DNA of 64,000 nt from assembly GCF_026151335.1 (NCBI RefSeq), contig NZ_JAMQPP010000005.1, one strand, 5' to 3'. Below, one piece after another: positions 28,925 to 38,618 of the stretch. A program made the position numbers and the translations under genes. Under the pieces are notes generated by a model, which was given only the letters and a program-made list of their open reading frames with translations, ran no database searches and was not told where the DNA came from. Each line of letters starts with the position of its first letter. The first letter of the stretch is position 1. The stretch is from Leptospira_A soteropolitanensis (GTDB lineage Bacteria; Spirochaetota; Leptospiria; Leptospirales; Leptospiraceae).

Positions 28925-29110
28925 TCATTCCATTTTGTCTTCAATGACTGGGACAAGAATCTTTGCGATTTCATCTTGGAGTTTCATGTAATTATTGATA
29001 CCTAAATGAGTGATTTGTTTATTCACATCGTTTAACATCGTTTGTATGAGAAGGATAAGTGTGTGTTTCTTATCTGCTGGAATTTTTGAATCATGGATCA
29101 GGTCTGACAT
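28925..29110 (-). CDS. Small helical protein, unknown function
   Basis: A 61-residue, charged, helix-rich protein with no membrane segment ('MSDLIHDSKIP' to 'VIEDKME'). No family was recognised. It sits 43 nt behind the MFS gene on the same strand and fills the space up to the convergent PLD gene, which makes a real gene more likely than chance. The reading frame is short, so some doubt remains. Confidence 0.5.
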   Translation of the reverse strand: MSDLIHDSKIPADKKHTLILLIQTMLNDVNKQITHLGINNYMKLQDEIAKILVPVIEDKME

Positions 29111-29153
29111 GGCATGTCCAGTATTCTTTAGAAAAGAGATTTTCCAAGCATTT

Positions 29154-30395
29154 TTAGACCCAGTTTTTTAGTTCTAAGTCTTTTAACTTAGGAGAGAACC
29201 GAAAGGTAAAAAATACAATGAGTAGGGTCATGGTAGCACCGAAAACGACAGAACCCACTGGCCCTAGGATTTTTGCGGAAAGCCCTGATTCAAAGGCTCC
29301 AATTTCGTTTGAGGATCCAATAAATACCTTATTAATTGCACTCACCCTTCCTCGCATTTCTTCTGGAGTCATTGTTTGCATAATGGTTGACCGAACCACA
29401 ACAGAAACACTATCAAAAACTCCTGATAGAAATAATGCAAATAGAGATAATAAAGAAGATTCAGAAAGTCCAAATACGAGCATACACAAGCCAAAACCAA
29501 ATACACAAAGTAACAAAACCCGTCCCGATTTTTCTAAAGGAGGTTTGTATGTTAAATAGTATGCCATAAGAAGTGCCCCAAGGGACGGAGCCGCTCGCAA
29601 GTATCCAAGTCCTTCCGAGCCAACAAAAAGAATGTCTTTTGCATATACAGGTAAAAGAGCGACTGCTCCTCCGAAAAGAACCGCAAACATATCGAGTGCC
29701 ATTGCACCTAACATAATTTCATTTTTTAAAACAAAACGAAGTCCTTTGAGAAGGCTATCTTTTAAGGCTTCTTTCTCTTTTCTTTCGGGAAGGCTTCGTT
29801 TTGCGATCCAGAAGAATAGTAAAAAGGGTAGTCCGATACAAAAAGAATCAAGCGCATACGCTGCTTGCATTCCGAAACTTCCATAAACAATTCCGCCGAG
29901 TGCAGGCCCAATGACTGCCCCTGCTTGGAAGGAAGTTCCCATCCATGCAGCTGAATGTGGGTAATGCTCTCTTGGAACAAGTTGCGTTACAAAACTAAAA
30001 ATAGCTGGTGAAATAAAACCTCTGGCAATTCCAGAAACTAAAATGACTAAAAAGATGGGAAAAGCTTTGTATTTAAGAAGTAAAAAGCCAAGTGGGCCGG
30101 TGAAAGCATATAAAGTCAATGAACAGAGGAATAAAAAGAATAAACAAATAACAATGATATTGCGCCGATCTCTAAGATCTGCTAAGTGTCCAGCATAGAG
30201 AGATACCACAATTGAAGGAACGGCTTCAAAAAGACCTACGAGTCCTAAGTCTAAAACACTTCCTGTAAGTTCATAGACCTGCCAACCAACGATGGTAGCT
30301 TGTATATTGATGGCAAGGACCATAAAAAACCTTGCTACGATAAAAAAACGAAAATCGCGGTGTTTGAAAATGGCCAAAGAAAGGTTTTTCTTCAT
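29154..30395 (-). CDS. Major facilitator superfamily transporter
   Basis: A 413-residue inner-membrane transporter with 12 predicted helices. The first loop carries the MFS motif A-like 'GHLADLRDRRNIIV' near residue 65. The sequence resembles the EntS-like group of MFS exporters ('VGWQVYELTGSVLDLGLVG'). The substrate is unknown. The second half carries a motif A relic 'MRGRVSAIN'. It is followed by the 61-residue gene and preceded by a 58-nt gap. Confidence 0.88.
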   Translation of the reverse strand: MKKNLSLAIFKHRDFRFFIVARFFMVLAINIQATIVGWQVYELTGSVLDLGLVGLFEAVPSIVVSLYAGHLADLRDRRNIIVICLFFLFLCSLTLYAFTGPLGFLLLKYKAFPIFLVILVSGIARGFISPAIFSFVTQLVPREHYPHSAAWMGTSFQAGAVIGPALGGIVYGSFGMQAAYALDSFCIGLPFLLFFWIAKRSLPERKEKEALKDSLLKGLRFVLKNEIMLGAMALDMFAVLFGGAVALLPVYAKDILFVGSEGLGYLRAAPSLGALLMAYYLTYKPPLEKSGRVLLLCVFGFGLCMLVFGLSESSLLSLFALFLSGVFDSVSVVVRSTIMQTMTPEEMRGRVSAINKVFIGSSNEIGAFESGLSAKILGPVGSVVFGATMTLLIVFFTFRFSPKLKDLELKNWV

Positions 30396-30453
30396 CTCTT
30401 CGGCCAGTGTTTCTATGTCTTAATTTTGGGGCAATTCACAATCGAAGAATCTT

Positions 30454-31437
30454 TTAATTCGATTCGCTACCTAACTGGAAATTTAAAGTTTTGACTGCTT
30501 CTTCATTTCCCACTTGGTCGACAGCATAGTAGAAAAGTTGAAATGAACCTTTACATACTGATTTTAAATCGATTATGGATATTTCTGCGTTGTAGGGTTT
30601 AAATTCGGTTTGCGTACCCGACTGACAAGTGTAAGCCACAAGTATATCCTTGGTTCCACTCAGACGATCCTTTGCTGTTAACCTGATTTTTGTTTCTGGA
30701 GATATATACTGCATTCGACCTTTTCCGATGGAACTTGGGCCTACCCATTCCATTTTGGTTTCAGGTGGTGTAATATCTTTAATAAAATCCAAAACCTGCA
30801 TTGTTTCTTTATTTCCAACTTGGTCTAGAGAAAAATAGCGTAATTGATAACTACCTTCCTCCTTCACAGGAATTGATGTGAGAGTTTTAGCTGAATTCCA
30901 ATGGTCATTTCCTAGTTTGTATCGCACTTCAGATACACCGGAGGCATCATCCGAAGGATTCAGTGTCAACTGGTTCTTGGTTAAGTATCGAACGGACTCT
31001 TCCTTTTCTTTTACGATAATAAAACTATCTGTACTAATAACGGAAACCGCTTTTTTGGGTTCCTGTTTTGGGACAAAGACCTTTTTGGCTACGAATTCTT
31101 TGGGAACAGAAAGTGGAGATCCAGGTTCAACATTTGTAGAATAAACTTGGGTCCAAAAACCCTTAGCTCCATATTCACCTAACCTGCGAACACGAAAGTA
31201 TTCAAAGTTGTCTTTTGGTGTTACGGTGATTCGATTCCCTTTAAATTGAATGGATTCTGGTGGTTTCGGGGCAATGGAATCCCCTGACTCATTTGGTTTT
31301 TCTTGCCAAAGTTCTAGCTCAAAATTGGCATCTGCTTCTGCATCAATGACAATACGAAGTTCTCTTGTTGGTTTGGAAACAAGAGAACCAAATGTTAGAA
31401 AAAAGATTCCGAGGATCAGTAATAAATATCGATTCAT
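30454..31437 (-). CDS. Exported protein with OmpL47-like repeats
   Basis: A 327-residue secreted protein with a signal peptide at residues 1-21. Two modules in the second half show the pattern of Leptospira OmpL47-type domains: 'RLTAKDRLSG' and paired endings 'YQLRYFSLDQVGNKE' and 'FQLFYYAVDQVGNEE', about 100 residues apart. OmpL47 domains occur in leptospiral surface proteins; the function here is unknown. It begins 7 nt after the FecR-LysM gene, so the two are probably one unit acting in the envelope. Confidence 0.75.
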   Translation of the reverse strand: MNRYLLLILGIFFLTFGSLVSKPTRELRIVIDAEADANFELELWQEKPNESGDSIAPKPPESIQFKGNRITVTPKDNFEYFRVRRLGEYGAKGFWTQVYSTNVEPGSPLSVPKEFVAKKVFVPKQEPKKAVSVISTDSFIIVKEKEESVRYLTKNQLTLNPSDDASGVSEVRYKLGNDHWNSAKTLTSIPVKEEGSYQLRYFSLDQVGNKETMQVLDFIKDITPPETKMEWVGPSSIGKGRMQYISPETKIRLTAKDRLSGTKDILVAYTCQSGTQTEFKPYNAEISIIDLKSVCKGSFQLFYYAVDQVGNEEAVKTLNFQLGSESN

Positions 31438-31444
31438 ATTCCTT

Positions 31445-32233
31445 CTATTCTTCTTTTAGGCGAGGTGCTTCTGGAATTTTATAAGGTTGTACGGGAGACT
31501 TCCCTTTTTCCACAAAAGTTGCCATCCCTTGTTTCAACTCGACTGTTTTACCTTCTGCAGCCACATCAACCACTCCTTCAAAACAAGAAATGGTAGAACT
31601 TAGTTTATCATCTAACTCCACACGAAATTCAGTACCTCTAACTCCCGCAGTAGAAGAGGGGCTTACGATATTGAACTTATGTTCGGTGGTAGGAGGGTTG
31701 GATTTATTGACTTTTGCGTCCAAACTTCCTTTAAACAAAGCAACAGTGACCGGACCACCTTTTTTTTCTTCACCCTTCACTTCAAAGTGGCTATTGTTTA
31801 AAATTCTAACCATACCCACATTATTAATATGAACATCGGTTTTTCCTTTGCCAGCAGTTTTGATTTGGTCATTGGGATGAAGTTCTTGTCCCAGTTTCAA
31901 AGGAACCCAAGGACCTTTTCCACCAGTTCCATTCCATTCCACTTGTCCCATCACAAATTCAGTGACACCAACCACTGCCTTACGAAGAAAAACCGGAACC
32001 ACTAGAGAAAGACCTGGTTTGATCAAATCAGGATTAGGAATTTTATTGTGTTTTAAAAGTTCTGGCCAACGTTTTGGATCAGAAAGATGTCTTTCTGAGA
32101 TCAAAGAGAGTGTTTCGCCCTTTTGAACCGTAATGGTGATCGGCTCTAAAGTTTCACCACCTTCCGCAAAAAGGGAAAACGAACCGAATGTTATGATAAG
32201 TACTAAGGTTGAATGTAAGATGGACTTTCTCAT
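31445..32233 (-). CDS. FecR-domain protein with N-terminal LysM
   Basis: A 262-residue secreted protein with a signal peptide at residues 1-23. A LysM domain (about 30-82) begins 'ITVQKGETLSLISERHL' and should bind peptidoglycan glycan. A FecR-type beta-domain (about 110-235) follows, with 'HPNDQIKTAGKGKTDVHI' and 'AGVRGTEFRVE'. FecR domains usually relay signals to sigma factors, but no sigma factor or TonB receptor gene is nearby, so here it is more likely structural or adhesive. It is coupled to the OmpL47-like gene. Confidence 0.85.
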   Translation of the reverse strand: MRKSILHSTLVLIITFGSFSLFAEGGETLEPITITVQKGETLSLISERHLSDPKRWPELLKHNKIPNPDLIKPGLSLVVPVFLRKAVVGVTEFVMGQVEWNGTGGKGPWVPLKLGQELHPNDQIKTAGKGKTDVHINNVGMVRILNNSHFEVKGEEKKGGPVTVALFKGSLDAKVNKSNPPTTEHKFNIVSPSSTAGVRGTEFRVELDDKLSSTISCFEGVVDVAAEGKTVELKQGMATFVEKGKSPVQPYKIPEAPRLKEE

Positions 32234-32391
32234 ATACGTACTCTTCCAAACTAATCTTAAAATTTCCAGCGATTTCGAAAAACTTGGGGATTTTTCTAAG
32301 GATAGTTTTTTCCATTTTTTTAGAATTCGCTAAAGAAGGAATGTGATTCTCCGAGGGTCTGCTAGCAAAAAACTCTACAATCGTTAGGTTG

Positions 32392-32952
32392 TTACTGATT
32401 TTGCAAAAAATAAATTCCAAGAGCGGCAGCCATCTGCGGATGGTGGATTGTTCCGTCGAGTAACATTCGTTTTACTTCATTTGGTTTTTTTAAAACAATT
32501 TCAATATCTTCTCCCTCATCAAATTCAACTTCATGGGTTGGTTCTACATCGTAAGCAACATACGAATATGACCAGTTAGTGAACATAGCCGGATTACCAG
32601 AAAACTTAGAAAGTAATTTATATTTTGTAGGATCTGTTGCATAACCCGTTTCTTCCCTTAGTTCTCGTATGGCTGAAATCAGTTCGGAGCCAGGTTCTTC
32701 CTCGTCTACAATGCCACCAGGAATTTCTAGGCTATCTTCGCCGATCCCGTGCCTATATTGATTGATGAGTAAAATTTCTCCTGTTTTGGTGACAGGTACC
32801 ACATTGACCCAGTTTTTAGATTTGATTACATAATAGGTTTTTTCTTCCAGAGAACGGGGGAGTTGAATGTCAAAACTTGCAAGAGTATAGATCGGTGTGG
32901 GGTAGAGGTCTTTCCAGTTTTTTCTTTCTTTCACTTTTATACCTAGGGTCAA
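32392..32952 (-). CDS. Nudix hydrolase, ADP-ribose pyrophosphatase type
   Basis: A 186-residue enzyme that probably hydrolyses ADP-ribose or a related nucleoside diphosphate. The Nudix box is 'GGIVDEEEPGSELIS' followed by 'AIRELREETGY'. The metal-binding 'REL-x-EE-x-G' is intact, but the spacing between the first Glu and Arg is two residues longer than the consensus. The start is uncertain: the TTG at 32952 lies behind a small inverted repeat AGGAA/TTCCT (32953-32968), and no ATG fits. It is divergent from the GST gene. Confidence 0.85.
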   Translation of the reverse strand: MTLGIKVKERKNWKDLYPTPIYTLASFDIQLPRSLEEKTYYVIKSKNWVNVVPVTKTGEILLINQYRHGIGEDSLEIPGGIVDEEEPGSELISAIRELREETGYATDPTKYKLLSKFSGNPAMFTNWSYSYVAYDVEPTHEVEFDEGEDIEIVLKKPNEVKRMLLDGTIHHPQMAAALGIYFLQNQ

Positions 32953-33055
32953 AGGAATTTTTGTTCCTAGATACTGTATAGAGATTTTCCTTCTTTTTTG
33001 AAATTATAAAAAACTTAATCTTGAAGGATGAAAGCACAAAGAAAATTATCTACTT

Positions 33056-33652
33056 ATGAAATTATATGGCAGTATTACTTCTCCTTTCGTAAGAAGAATT
33101 CGTTTCATTTGTTCGGAAATGGGAATTCCTTTCACCTTAGTCGACACGATGGCGGAAGCCGGCCAAAAAGAACTGCGGGATAAAAACCCACTCTGGAAGG
33201 TTCCTTATGTGGAAATCGATGATGTAAAAATTTGGGACAGCCACACCATCATTGATTATCTTTTTGAAAAAAAAGGGTCTGGAAATTTTAGGCCAAAATC
33301 AGGTCCTCACCACTACCGTGAAGCCAATTTGCAGACAGCAATTGATCAAGCTTTGGACAATGCCATCCTGATTTTTTATTTGAATAAAGAAGGAATTAAA
33401 CCAGATGCCGCACCTTATTTAACAAAAAATGCACTTAGAATCAGCTCTATTTTGAATTATATCAAACAAGAGTTAAATGGTAATTTTTTCTTTACCGATG
33501 GTAAAGTAGGACTTTCTGAAATTGCTCTGTATACAACCCTCGATTGGATTCGGTTCCGTTCCGTATTGCCAGTAGAGGAGGATCCCATTTTTGCTGGGTT
33601 TTTAAACTTTCATGGTCAAAACAAATCTTGGAAGGAAACTGCCCCTAAGTAA
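33056..33652 (+). CDS. Glutathione S-transferase family protein
   Basis: A 198-residue soluble protein. The thioredoxin-like N-terminal domain (1-75) has 'SPFVRRIRF', the cis-proline motif 'WKVPYVEID' near residue 47 and 'DSHTIIDYL' near 61, which in GSTs binds the gamma-glutamyl group. An all-helical C-terminal domain follows. The substrate is unknown. The ATG at 33056 is clear. It lies 47 nt before the helicase gene, with no obvious link to it. Confidence 0.88.
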   Translation: MKLYGSITSPFVRRIRFICSEMGIPFTLVDTMAEAGQKELRDKNPLWKVPYVEIDDVKIWDSHTIIDYLFEKKGSGNFRPKSGPHHYREANLQTAIDQALDNAILIFYLNKEGIKPDAAPYLTKNALRISSILNYIKQELNGNFFFTDGKVGLSEIALYTTLDWIRFRSVLPVEEDPIFAGFLNFHGQNKSWKETAPK

Positions 33653-33699
33653 TAAAGAACAGCCGTTTTTCACTCGACCGGATCGGATTTCTTTGGATT

Positions 33700-35736
33700 A
33701 TGTCCCTTACCGGTCTCCCTATGAAATTAAATGCGGCACAAATGGAAGCAGTTTCTACCATCCAAGGTCCTCTTTTGGTCTTTGCTGGGGCCGGATCGGG
33801 TAAAACCAGGGTCATCACCAACCGCATTGCCCATATGGTAGAAGGCGTAAAAATCCCTGCAGGCAAAATTGTTGCCCTTTCTTTTACGAATAAAAGTGCC
33901 AAAGAGATGGCAGAACGCCTTCGGAAGATGGTTCCGAGGGAAAAATTAAAAGGAATCACACTTTCCACCTTCCATTCGTTAGGTTTAAAGATTTTAAAAG
34001 AACACATTACCAAACTGGGTTATAACGAAACCTTTTTGTTATTCAATGGAACAGACCAAGAGGCATTTGTATCTGACCTTTTAAAGTCGAAACGATTGGA
34101 TCCTAAAAAAGTTCCTCCGAAAGAAATCCTCCGCCGCATTTCCTATGCTAAGAATACTCAAGTCCATCCTAGAGACAATGGCCAAACAGGTGAGTTTGAT
34201 TTAATCGCAACAGAAGTTTTTTCTATGTATGAAGATGGACTCAAAGAAAAAAATGCTATCGATTTTGATGATTTAATTTTACTTCCCAAACGTCTGTTAG
34301 CTGAATTTCCGGAAATCGCAGCGTATTACCAAAGAAAACATGAATACTTTCTTGTGGATGAATTCCAAGACACAAACCAACTCCAATATGAGTTTTTATC
34401 CTTATTTCGGGGTAAAAGTGACAATCTTTGTGTGGTAGGAGATGACGACCAAAGTATCTACGCTTTCCGTGGTTCGAATGTCCAACTCATCCTCAATTTT
34501 GAAAGGGAATTCCCTCATGCAAAAGTGGTAAGGCTTCTTGAAAACTATCGATCCACATCTCTTATCATCCAAGCGGCAAACTCACTCATCCAAAATAACA
34601 AAGGTCGTAAGGAAAAAACTTTATACAGCCGTATTCCGTCTGCAGAACGAGTAGAATACTATGAAACCGCAGATGAAAGGGAGGAAGCAATTTTTGTGGC
34701 AGGAAGGATTCAATCCTTAATCATCAAAAATGAATTTAAGGGAAAAGAAATTGCCATTCTCTTTCGTACCAATTTCCAATCTCGGCCTTTTGAAGAAGAA
34801 CTTCGAAACCGAAGTATTCCTTACAAAGTGGTAGGTGGTTATAATTTCTTTGACCGAAAGGAGATACGCGATTGTATTTCTTACCTGCGATACGTGGCAA
34901 ATCCCAAGGATGATTATTCCTTACTTCGGATCATCAATTACCCCAAACGGGGGATTGGTCCTGGCACTATGCAAAAACTCCAAGAGGAAGCCTTCACTCA
35001 CAAACTTTCCCTCTATGAGATCTTTCATAAAATGATTGAGAGTCCTGACTATTTGCCCGAAATAAAAGCTAAGGTCAGACAAGAAATCTATCAGTTTGTG
35101 GAACTTGTGGATGCATTCAAAAAGAAGTTTGCGATGTCACCGAAATTGGCCCCGGTGCTTCGGGAAATGATCACTCAAATCGGATTTGAGAGGGAAATCT
35201 CTCTAGAAGAGACCGAGGAGAAGGTGGTCAAAGCCCGGATCTATAACTTGAGTGAACTTGTGAATATGTTGTCCTTTTTTGAAGAAGAAGAGGGCCGTGA
35301 GGGCAAGGCTACAATTTTCGACTTTTTACAGAGGCTTGTTCTCCTGATGGAGGATGAACCCAAAGAGGATGAGGAAGACAGGAGGGTCCAACTTCTGACC
35401 ATGCACCAGTCAAAAGGTCTGGAATACGATTTAGTTTTTTTAGTTGGTCTGGAAGAGGGAATTTTACCGAACTCACGTGTTATAGAAGAAGAAGGAGAAG
35501 TGGTCGATGAAGAAAGAAGACTTCTCTACGTGGGTATGACTCGCCCAAGGCGAAAATTGTACTTGACTTCGGCTCGTACAAGACGCAAATTTGGGGAGCA
35601 AATCGAGAGTGCCCCCTCTCGGTTTTTAAATGAGCTGTCTCAGGACGCTGTTCTTTTTTTCCCTATGGAAACGAAGGATAGAGACACGGAAACTAAGAAT
35701 TTCTTAGAGGAATTAGACAAACTAAAGGTAGGCTAA
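33700..35736 (+). CDS. UvrD/PcrA/Rep-family ATP-dependent DNA helicase
   Basis: A 678-residue superfamily 1A 3'-5' helicase. Motif I is 'AGAGSGKT' near residue 30, motif Ia 'ALSFTNKSAKEMAERL', motif II 'DEFQDTN' near 219, motif III 'VGDDDQSIYAFRG', motif V 'LTMHQSKGLEYDLVF' near 566 and motif VI 'LLYVGMTRPRRKLYL'. It works in repair or replication restart. It lacks the long UvrD C-terminal tail, being nearer Rep/PcrA in length. The start is 33700, or Met at 33721. The stop overlaps the next gene by 1 nt. Confidence 0.93.
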   Translation: MSLTGLPMKLNAAQMEAVSTIQGPLLVFAGAGSGKTRVITNRIAHMVEGVKIPAGKIVALSFTNKSAKEMAERLRKMVPREKLKGITLSTFHSLGLKILKEHITKLGYNETFLLFNGTDQEAFVSDLLKSKRLDPKKVPPKEILRRISYAKNTQVHPRDNGQTGEFDLIATEVFSMYEDGLKEKNAIDFDDLILLPKRLLAEFPEIAAYYQRKHEYFLVDEFQDTNQLQYEFLSLFRGKSDNLCVVGDDDQSIYAFRGSNVQLILNFEREFPHAKVVRLLENYRSTSLIIQAANSLIQNNKGRKEKTLYSRIPSAERVEYYETADEREEAIFVAGRIQSLIIKNEFKGKEIAILFRTNFQSRPFEEELRNRSIPYKVVGGYNFFDRKEIRDCISYLRYVANPKDDYSLLRIINYPKRGIGPGTMQKLQEEAFTHKLSLYEIFHKMIESPDYLPEIKAKVRQEIYQFVELVDAFKKKFAMSPKLAPVLREMITQIGFEREISLEETEEKVVKARIYNLSELVNMLSFFEEEEGREGKATIFDFLQRLVLLMEDEPKEDEEDRRVQLLTMHQSKGLEYDLVFLVGLEEGILPNSRVIEEEGEVVDEERRLLYVGMTRPRRKLYLTSARTRRKFGEQIESAPSRFLNELSQDAVLFFPMETKDRDTETKNFLEELDKLKVG

Positions 35737-36428
35737 TGAAATCGATTCTCCCACTAACCCTCATTTTGGCGTTGGTAGTGGCATTTGAAAATTGTGCATC
35801 AAATCAAGGAAACCAAAAATCAGGAGTTTCCAAAGTAAATACCGGGTCTCATTTGGCCCAAATCGAATCTATCGATGCTGATCTCAAATCCCTCTCTCTA
35901 TCTGACGAATCCCGAGACAAATTAATCATCCGAAAAGGAAAACTATTGCTAGATCTTGGAAAATATGATGAGACCATTGCTACTCTCAACTTAGTCAACC
36001 AAGCAAAATCAAATCCGGTCCAACTCTCTGAGTGGAATCTCACTATGGGGAAGGCCTATGTGGGAAAAAACGAGTATTCTAAAGCCATCCAATTCTTAAA
36101 CCAATCCGAACGTTTGGATAAAAACACAAATTTGATGGAACGGAAAAAGCTAGTGGTGCAGTCCCTGGTGGCAGAACGGGAATATTATCCAGCCCTTGCT
36201 ACCCTTACGAAAACTTATACCAAAGGGAACCAAAAGAAGGATGAATTCTATTACGAAACTGCTGCGAAAACTTATTTAAAGATGGGCTTCGAATATAAGA
36301 ATACTGGATTCTACCAAAAAGGTTTGCAAGTTGCCAATTTAGGATTGGAAGAATTCCCAAACAATGAAACTCTGAAGTCCATTCAGAAAGAATGTTTGGA
36401 AGTGTTGCAGCCGGAGGGCAAACTCTAA
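35736..36428 (+). CDS. TPR-like lipoprotein
   Basis: A 230-residue predicted lipoprotein. The signal ends in 'AFENC', giving Cys20. The mature part consists of helical pairs of TPR type, for instance 'GKLLLDLGKYDETIATLNL' and 'GKAYVGKNEYSKAIQFLNQ', so it is probably a periplasmic scaffold. It starts within the helicase stop codon (TAATG) and is followed after 6 nt by the AsmA-like gene. Confidence 0.78.
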   Translation: MKSILPLTLILALVVAFENCASNQGNQKSGVSKVNTGSHLAQIESIDADLKSLSLSDESRDKLIIRKGKLLLDLGKYDETIATLNLVNQAKSNPVQLSEWNLTMGKAYVGKNEYSKAIQFLNQSERLDKNTNLMERKKLVVQSLVAEREYYPALATLTKTYTKGNQKKDEFYYETAAKTYLKMGFEYKNTGFYQKGLQVANLGLEEFPNNETLKSIQKECLEVLQPEGKL

Positions 36429-36434
36429 GTTCTT

Positions 36435-38618
36435 TTGGAACGGATCTTTTCTTTACAACGCCTATTGGTTTATAGGCAATCTTTACTGAACCAAATCAAT
36501 AGAATCCGCGAAAACAAGCGGGTTCTATTTTCGTTTTTGGCCCTAGGTTTCATTTTTTTTGTTTTCCTTCTCGGCTATTACGGTTTGGAATATTATCTCC
36601 GAAACTTTCGCATTCCCCTTGTACAACTCAGGAAAGTAGTTTCCTATACCATAAACAAAGAACTTGGCAAAGCTGTTGACATTGGGGTCTTTGATTTTTC
36701 TCTTCGTGAAGGGCTTATCATCGAAGACCTTGTTGTTTCCAATGAAGAAGATTTTTCCTTTAACGACCATATGTTGAAGGTAAAAAAAGTTACCTTTAGA
36801 CTATCCAGTTATTTCAAAGAGTCTCCCACAGTGGAACAAATTGATTTTTATAGCCCTCATCTTGTATTAAATGAAAATGTTAGTTTAAGAAATCAATTGA
36901 TCGAATATGCGCAAAAAAACAAACTAAAAGACATTCGATTCCATGATGCAAGACTTACGGTAAAACAAAACGATTCCACTTTGGTCGACTGGAAAGAAGG
37001 TTGGGACATTGTTCTAAAACGGAAAAACAAAAAATTATATCTCTCCTATAACAATGGTTGGTTTTGGATTCCCAATACTACGCGAATCAAAGGGGAAGGT
37101 GAGTTTTCTGAATCAAGTTTGGATGAATTTCAATTTGAGTTTAAATGGAAAAATTATCCGTCTGAAGAAGCTATAATTCTCACTAATTATCTATTTGGTT
37201 CCAATGTCCATTCTGCTGTTCTTTCGGGAGAAGGAAAAATTTTTCGCGATCCGGTCTCTGGATTTACAGCGAGTGGAGATGTTGAATTTGAAAATTCCTT
37301 TATCCCAATTCCTTTTTTTGAAGATTACATTCTTGATGGATTCCGATTTCGTGAAGTTTTTTTATTCACTCCTAACAAAGAAGAACGGGAATTTTTGGGG
37401 ACAGACTTCAGAATCAAAACTTCTGTAAAAACGCTAAATGCCAAGGAACCGTTGTTAGACCGTCATTTTGAATTCCAAATTGAATCACTTGAAAATATCG
37501 CAGAAAGGATTTCCGATTTATCTGGTAATTTTTCTCTTCCCTTGTCTGGTGTTTTCAATGGGAATTTGGATCTTTTAGAATCCGGTGACAAAAATAAATG
37601 GTTTTCGCTTCGAGCGGATATTCGTGGATCAGAAATTGAGTGGGATTCCAAACTTTTACAGTTAGAAAAAGGAAATTTATCTTTGAAATTTACAGAAGGT
37701 AACGAATGGAGTTTTAACTTTGATTCGTTGCTGTTTGGGAAACCATCGCATCTTTCAGGACAAGGTATGAGTTCTTGGAGTCGTTCCAAAAAAGCGGACG
37801 GATCTTACTATTATCCAATGAATTCCAAAACAAAACTAATTTTCCAAACACCTGATCTAACAGGAAGTGAATGGAAACCTTTATACGAGGATTGGAAAAA
37901 GGAAACCTTAGAAGAAATTAGGGAAAGACAAGAGAAGTTGATTCCCGAAGAGTATTTTTACCAAAAGAAAATTTATAAATACTTTTTGGAGTCGATGAAC
38001 TTAGATTTTGGAATTCAGATCTCTAATTTTTTTCCATTTGACGGATCGAATTCTCTCGGTGAATCAAAAGGAATCCTTGTTGTTAAAGATGGAAGGATGA
38101 ATCTAAATTTGAACCTTGGAACTTCCGGTTCCAAGGTGTCTTTGGTTTCCTATTTTGCGAGTAAAACTCCAAATTTCGGTTTTAGTTTAGTTTTAAATGA
38201 ATACCCGTGGTCAGATCCTTGGATGAATTTTTGTGGTATGGAAATTAAGCCTACACATGTTAATTTGGATTATAGTTTTAACAGCATTGGAAGTGATTAT
38301 TATAGCTTACATAAAGATGCTCGTACATCGTATTCTTTGAAACTGTTTGGAGTCAGTTTAAAAGAAGCCGATTTAGTTTCCAAATTAGAAATGAACTTGG
38401 ATCCACTAAAAAAACCATTCCAAGTGGAATTTGATTTAAGTCGTTATTCGGATATGGATTATATTTCCAATTTAGTTGTATCTAGTGATTCCATTGACTT
38501 GAAAGGTTATGGGAATAACAAAAATGGTAACTATTCGTTTACTACCTATGGGGTTGTAGGGGAATCTAGAGGAAGTTTTAGTTTTACTGAAGAGGAAAAT
38601 AAATGCGTTATCAAGTAA
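36435..38618 (+). CDS. AsmA-like membrane-anchored protein
   Basis: A 727-residue protein with one N-terminal helix (about 30-50) followed by a long beta-rich periplasmic region. 'LGKAVDIGVFDFSLREGLI' and the following 'IEDLVVSN' resemble the N-terminal motif of AsmA/TamB-like proteins, which are thought to bridge the envelope for lipid traffic; I assign this from pattern only. The start is uncertain: the frame opens with TTG at 36435, 6 nt after the previous stop, and the nearest purine-rich site (GGAGG, 36413) is rather far away. It overlaps the next lipoprotein by 16 nt. Confidence 0.6.
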   Translation: MERIFSLQRLLVYRQSLLNQINRIRENKRVLFSFLALGFIFFVFLLGYYGLEYYLRNFRIPLVQLRKVVSYTINKELGKAVDIGVFDFSLREGLIIEDLVVSNEEDFSFNDHMLKVKKVTFRLSSYFKESPTVEQIDFYSPHLVLNENVSLRNQLIEYAQKNKLKDIRFHDARLTVKQNDSTLVDWKEGWDIVLKRKNKKLYLSYNNGWFWIPNTTRIKGEGEFSESSLDEFQFEFKWKNYPSEEAIILTNYLFGSNVHSAVLSGEGKIFRDPVSGFTASGDVEFENSFIPIPFFEDYILDGFRFREVFLFTPNKEEREFLGTDFRIKTSVKTLNAKEPLLDRHFEFQIESLENIAERISDLSGNFSLPLSGVFNGNLDLLESGDKNKWFSLRADIRGSEIEWDSKLLQLEKGNLSLKFTEGNEWSFNFDSLLFGKPSHLSGQGMSSWSRSKKADGSYYYPMNSKTKLIFQTPDLTGSEWKPLYEDWKKETLEEIRERQEKLIPEEYFYQKKIYKYFLESMNLDFGIQISNFFPFDGSNSLGESKGILVVKDGRMNLNLNLGTSGSKVSLVSYFASKTPNFGFSLVLNEYPWSDPWMNFCGMEIKPTHVNLDYSFNSIGSDYYSLHKDARTSYSLKLFGVSLKEADLVSKLEMNLDPLKKPFQVEFDLSRYSDMDYISNLVVSSDSIDLKGYGNNKNGNYSFTTYGVVGESRGSFSFTEEENKCVIK

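Noticed and set aside
32154..32420. 88-residue reading frame between the FecR-LysM and Nudix genes (- strand)
   Set aside because: It overlaps both neighbours in other frames, has no family likeness and no ribosome site. I treat it as a chance frame.
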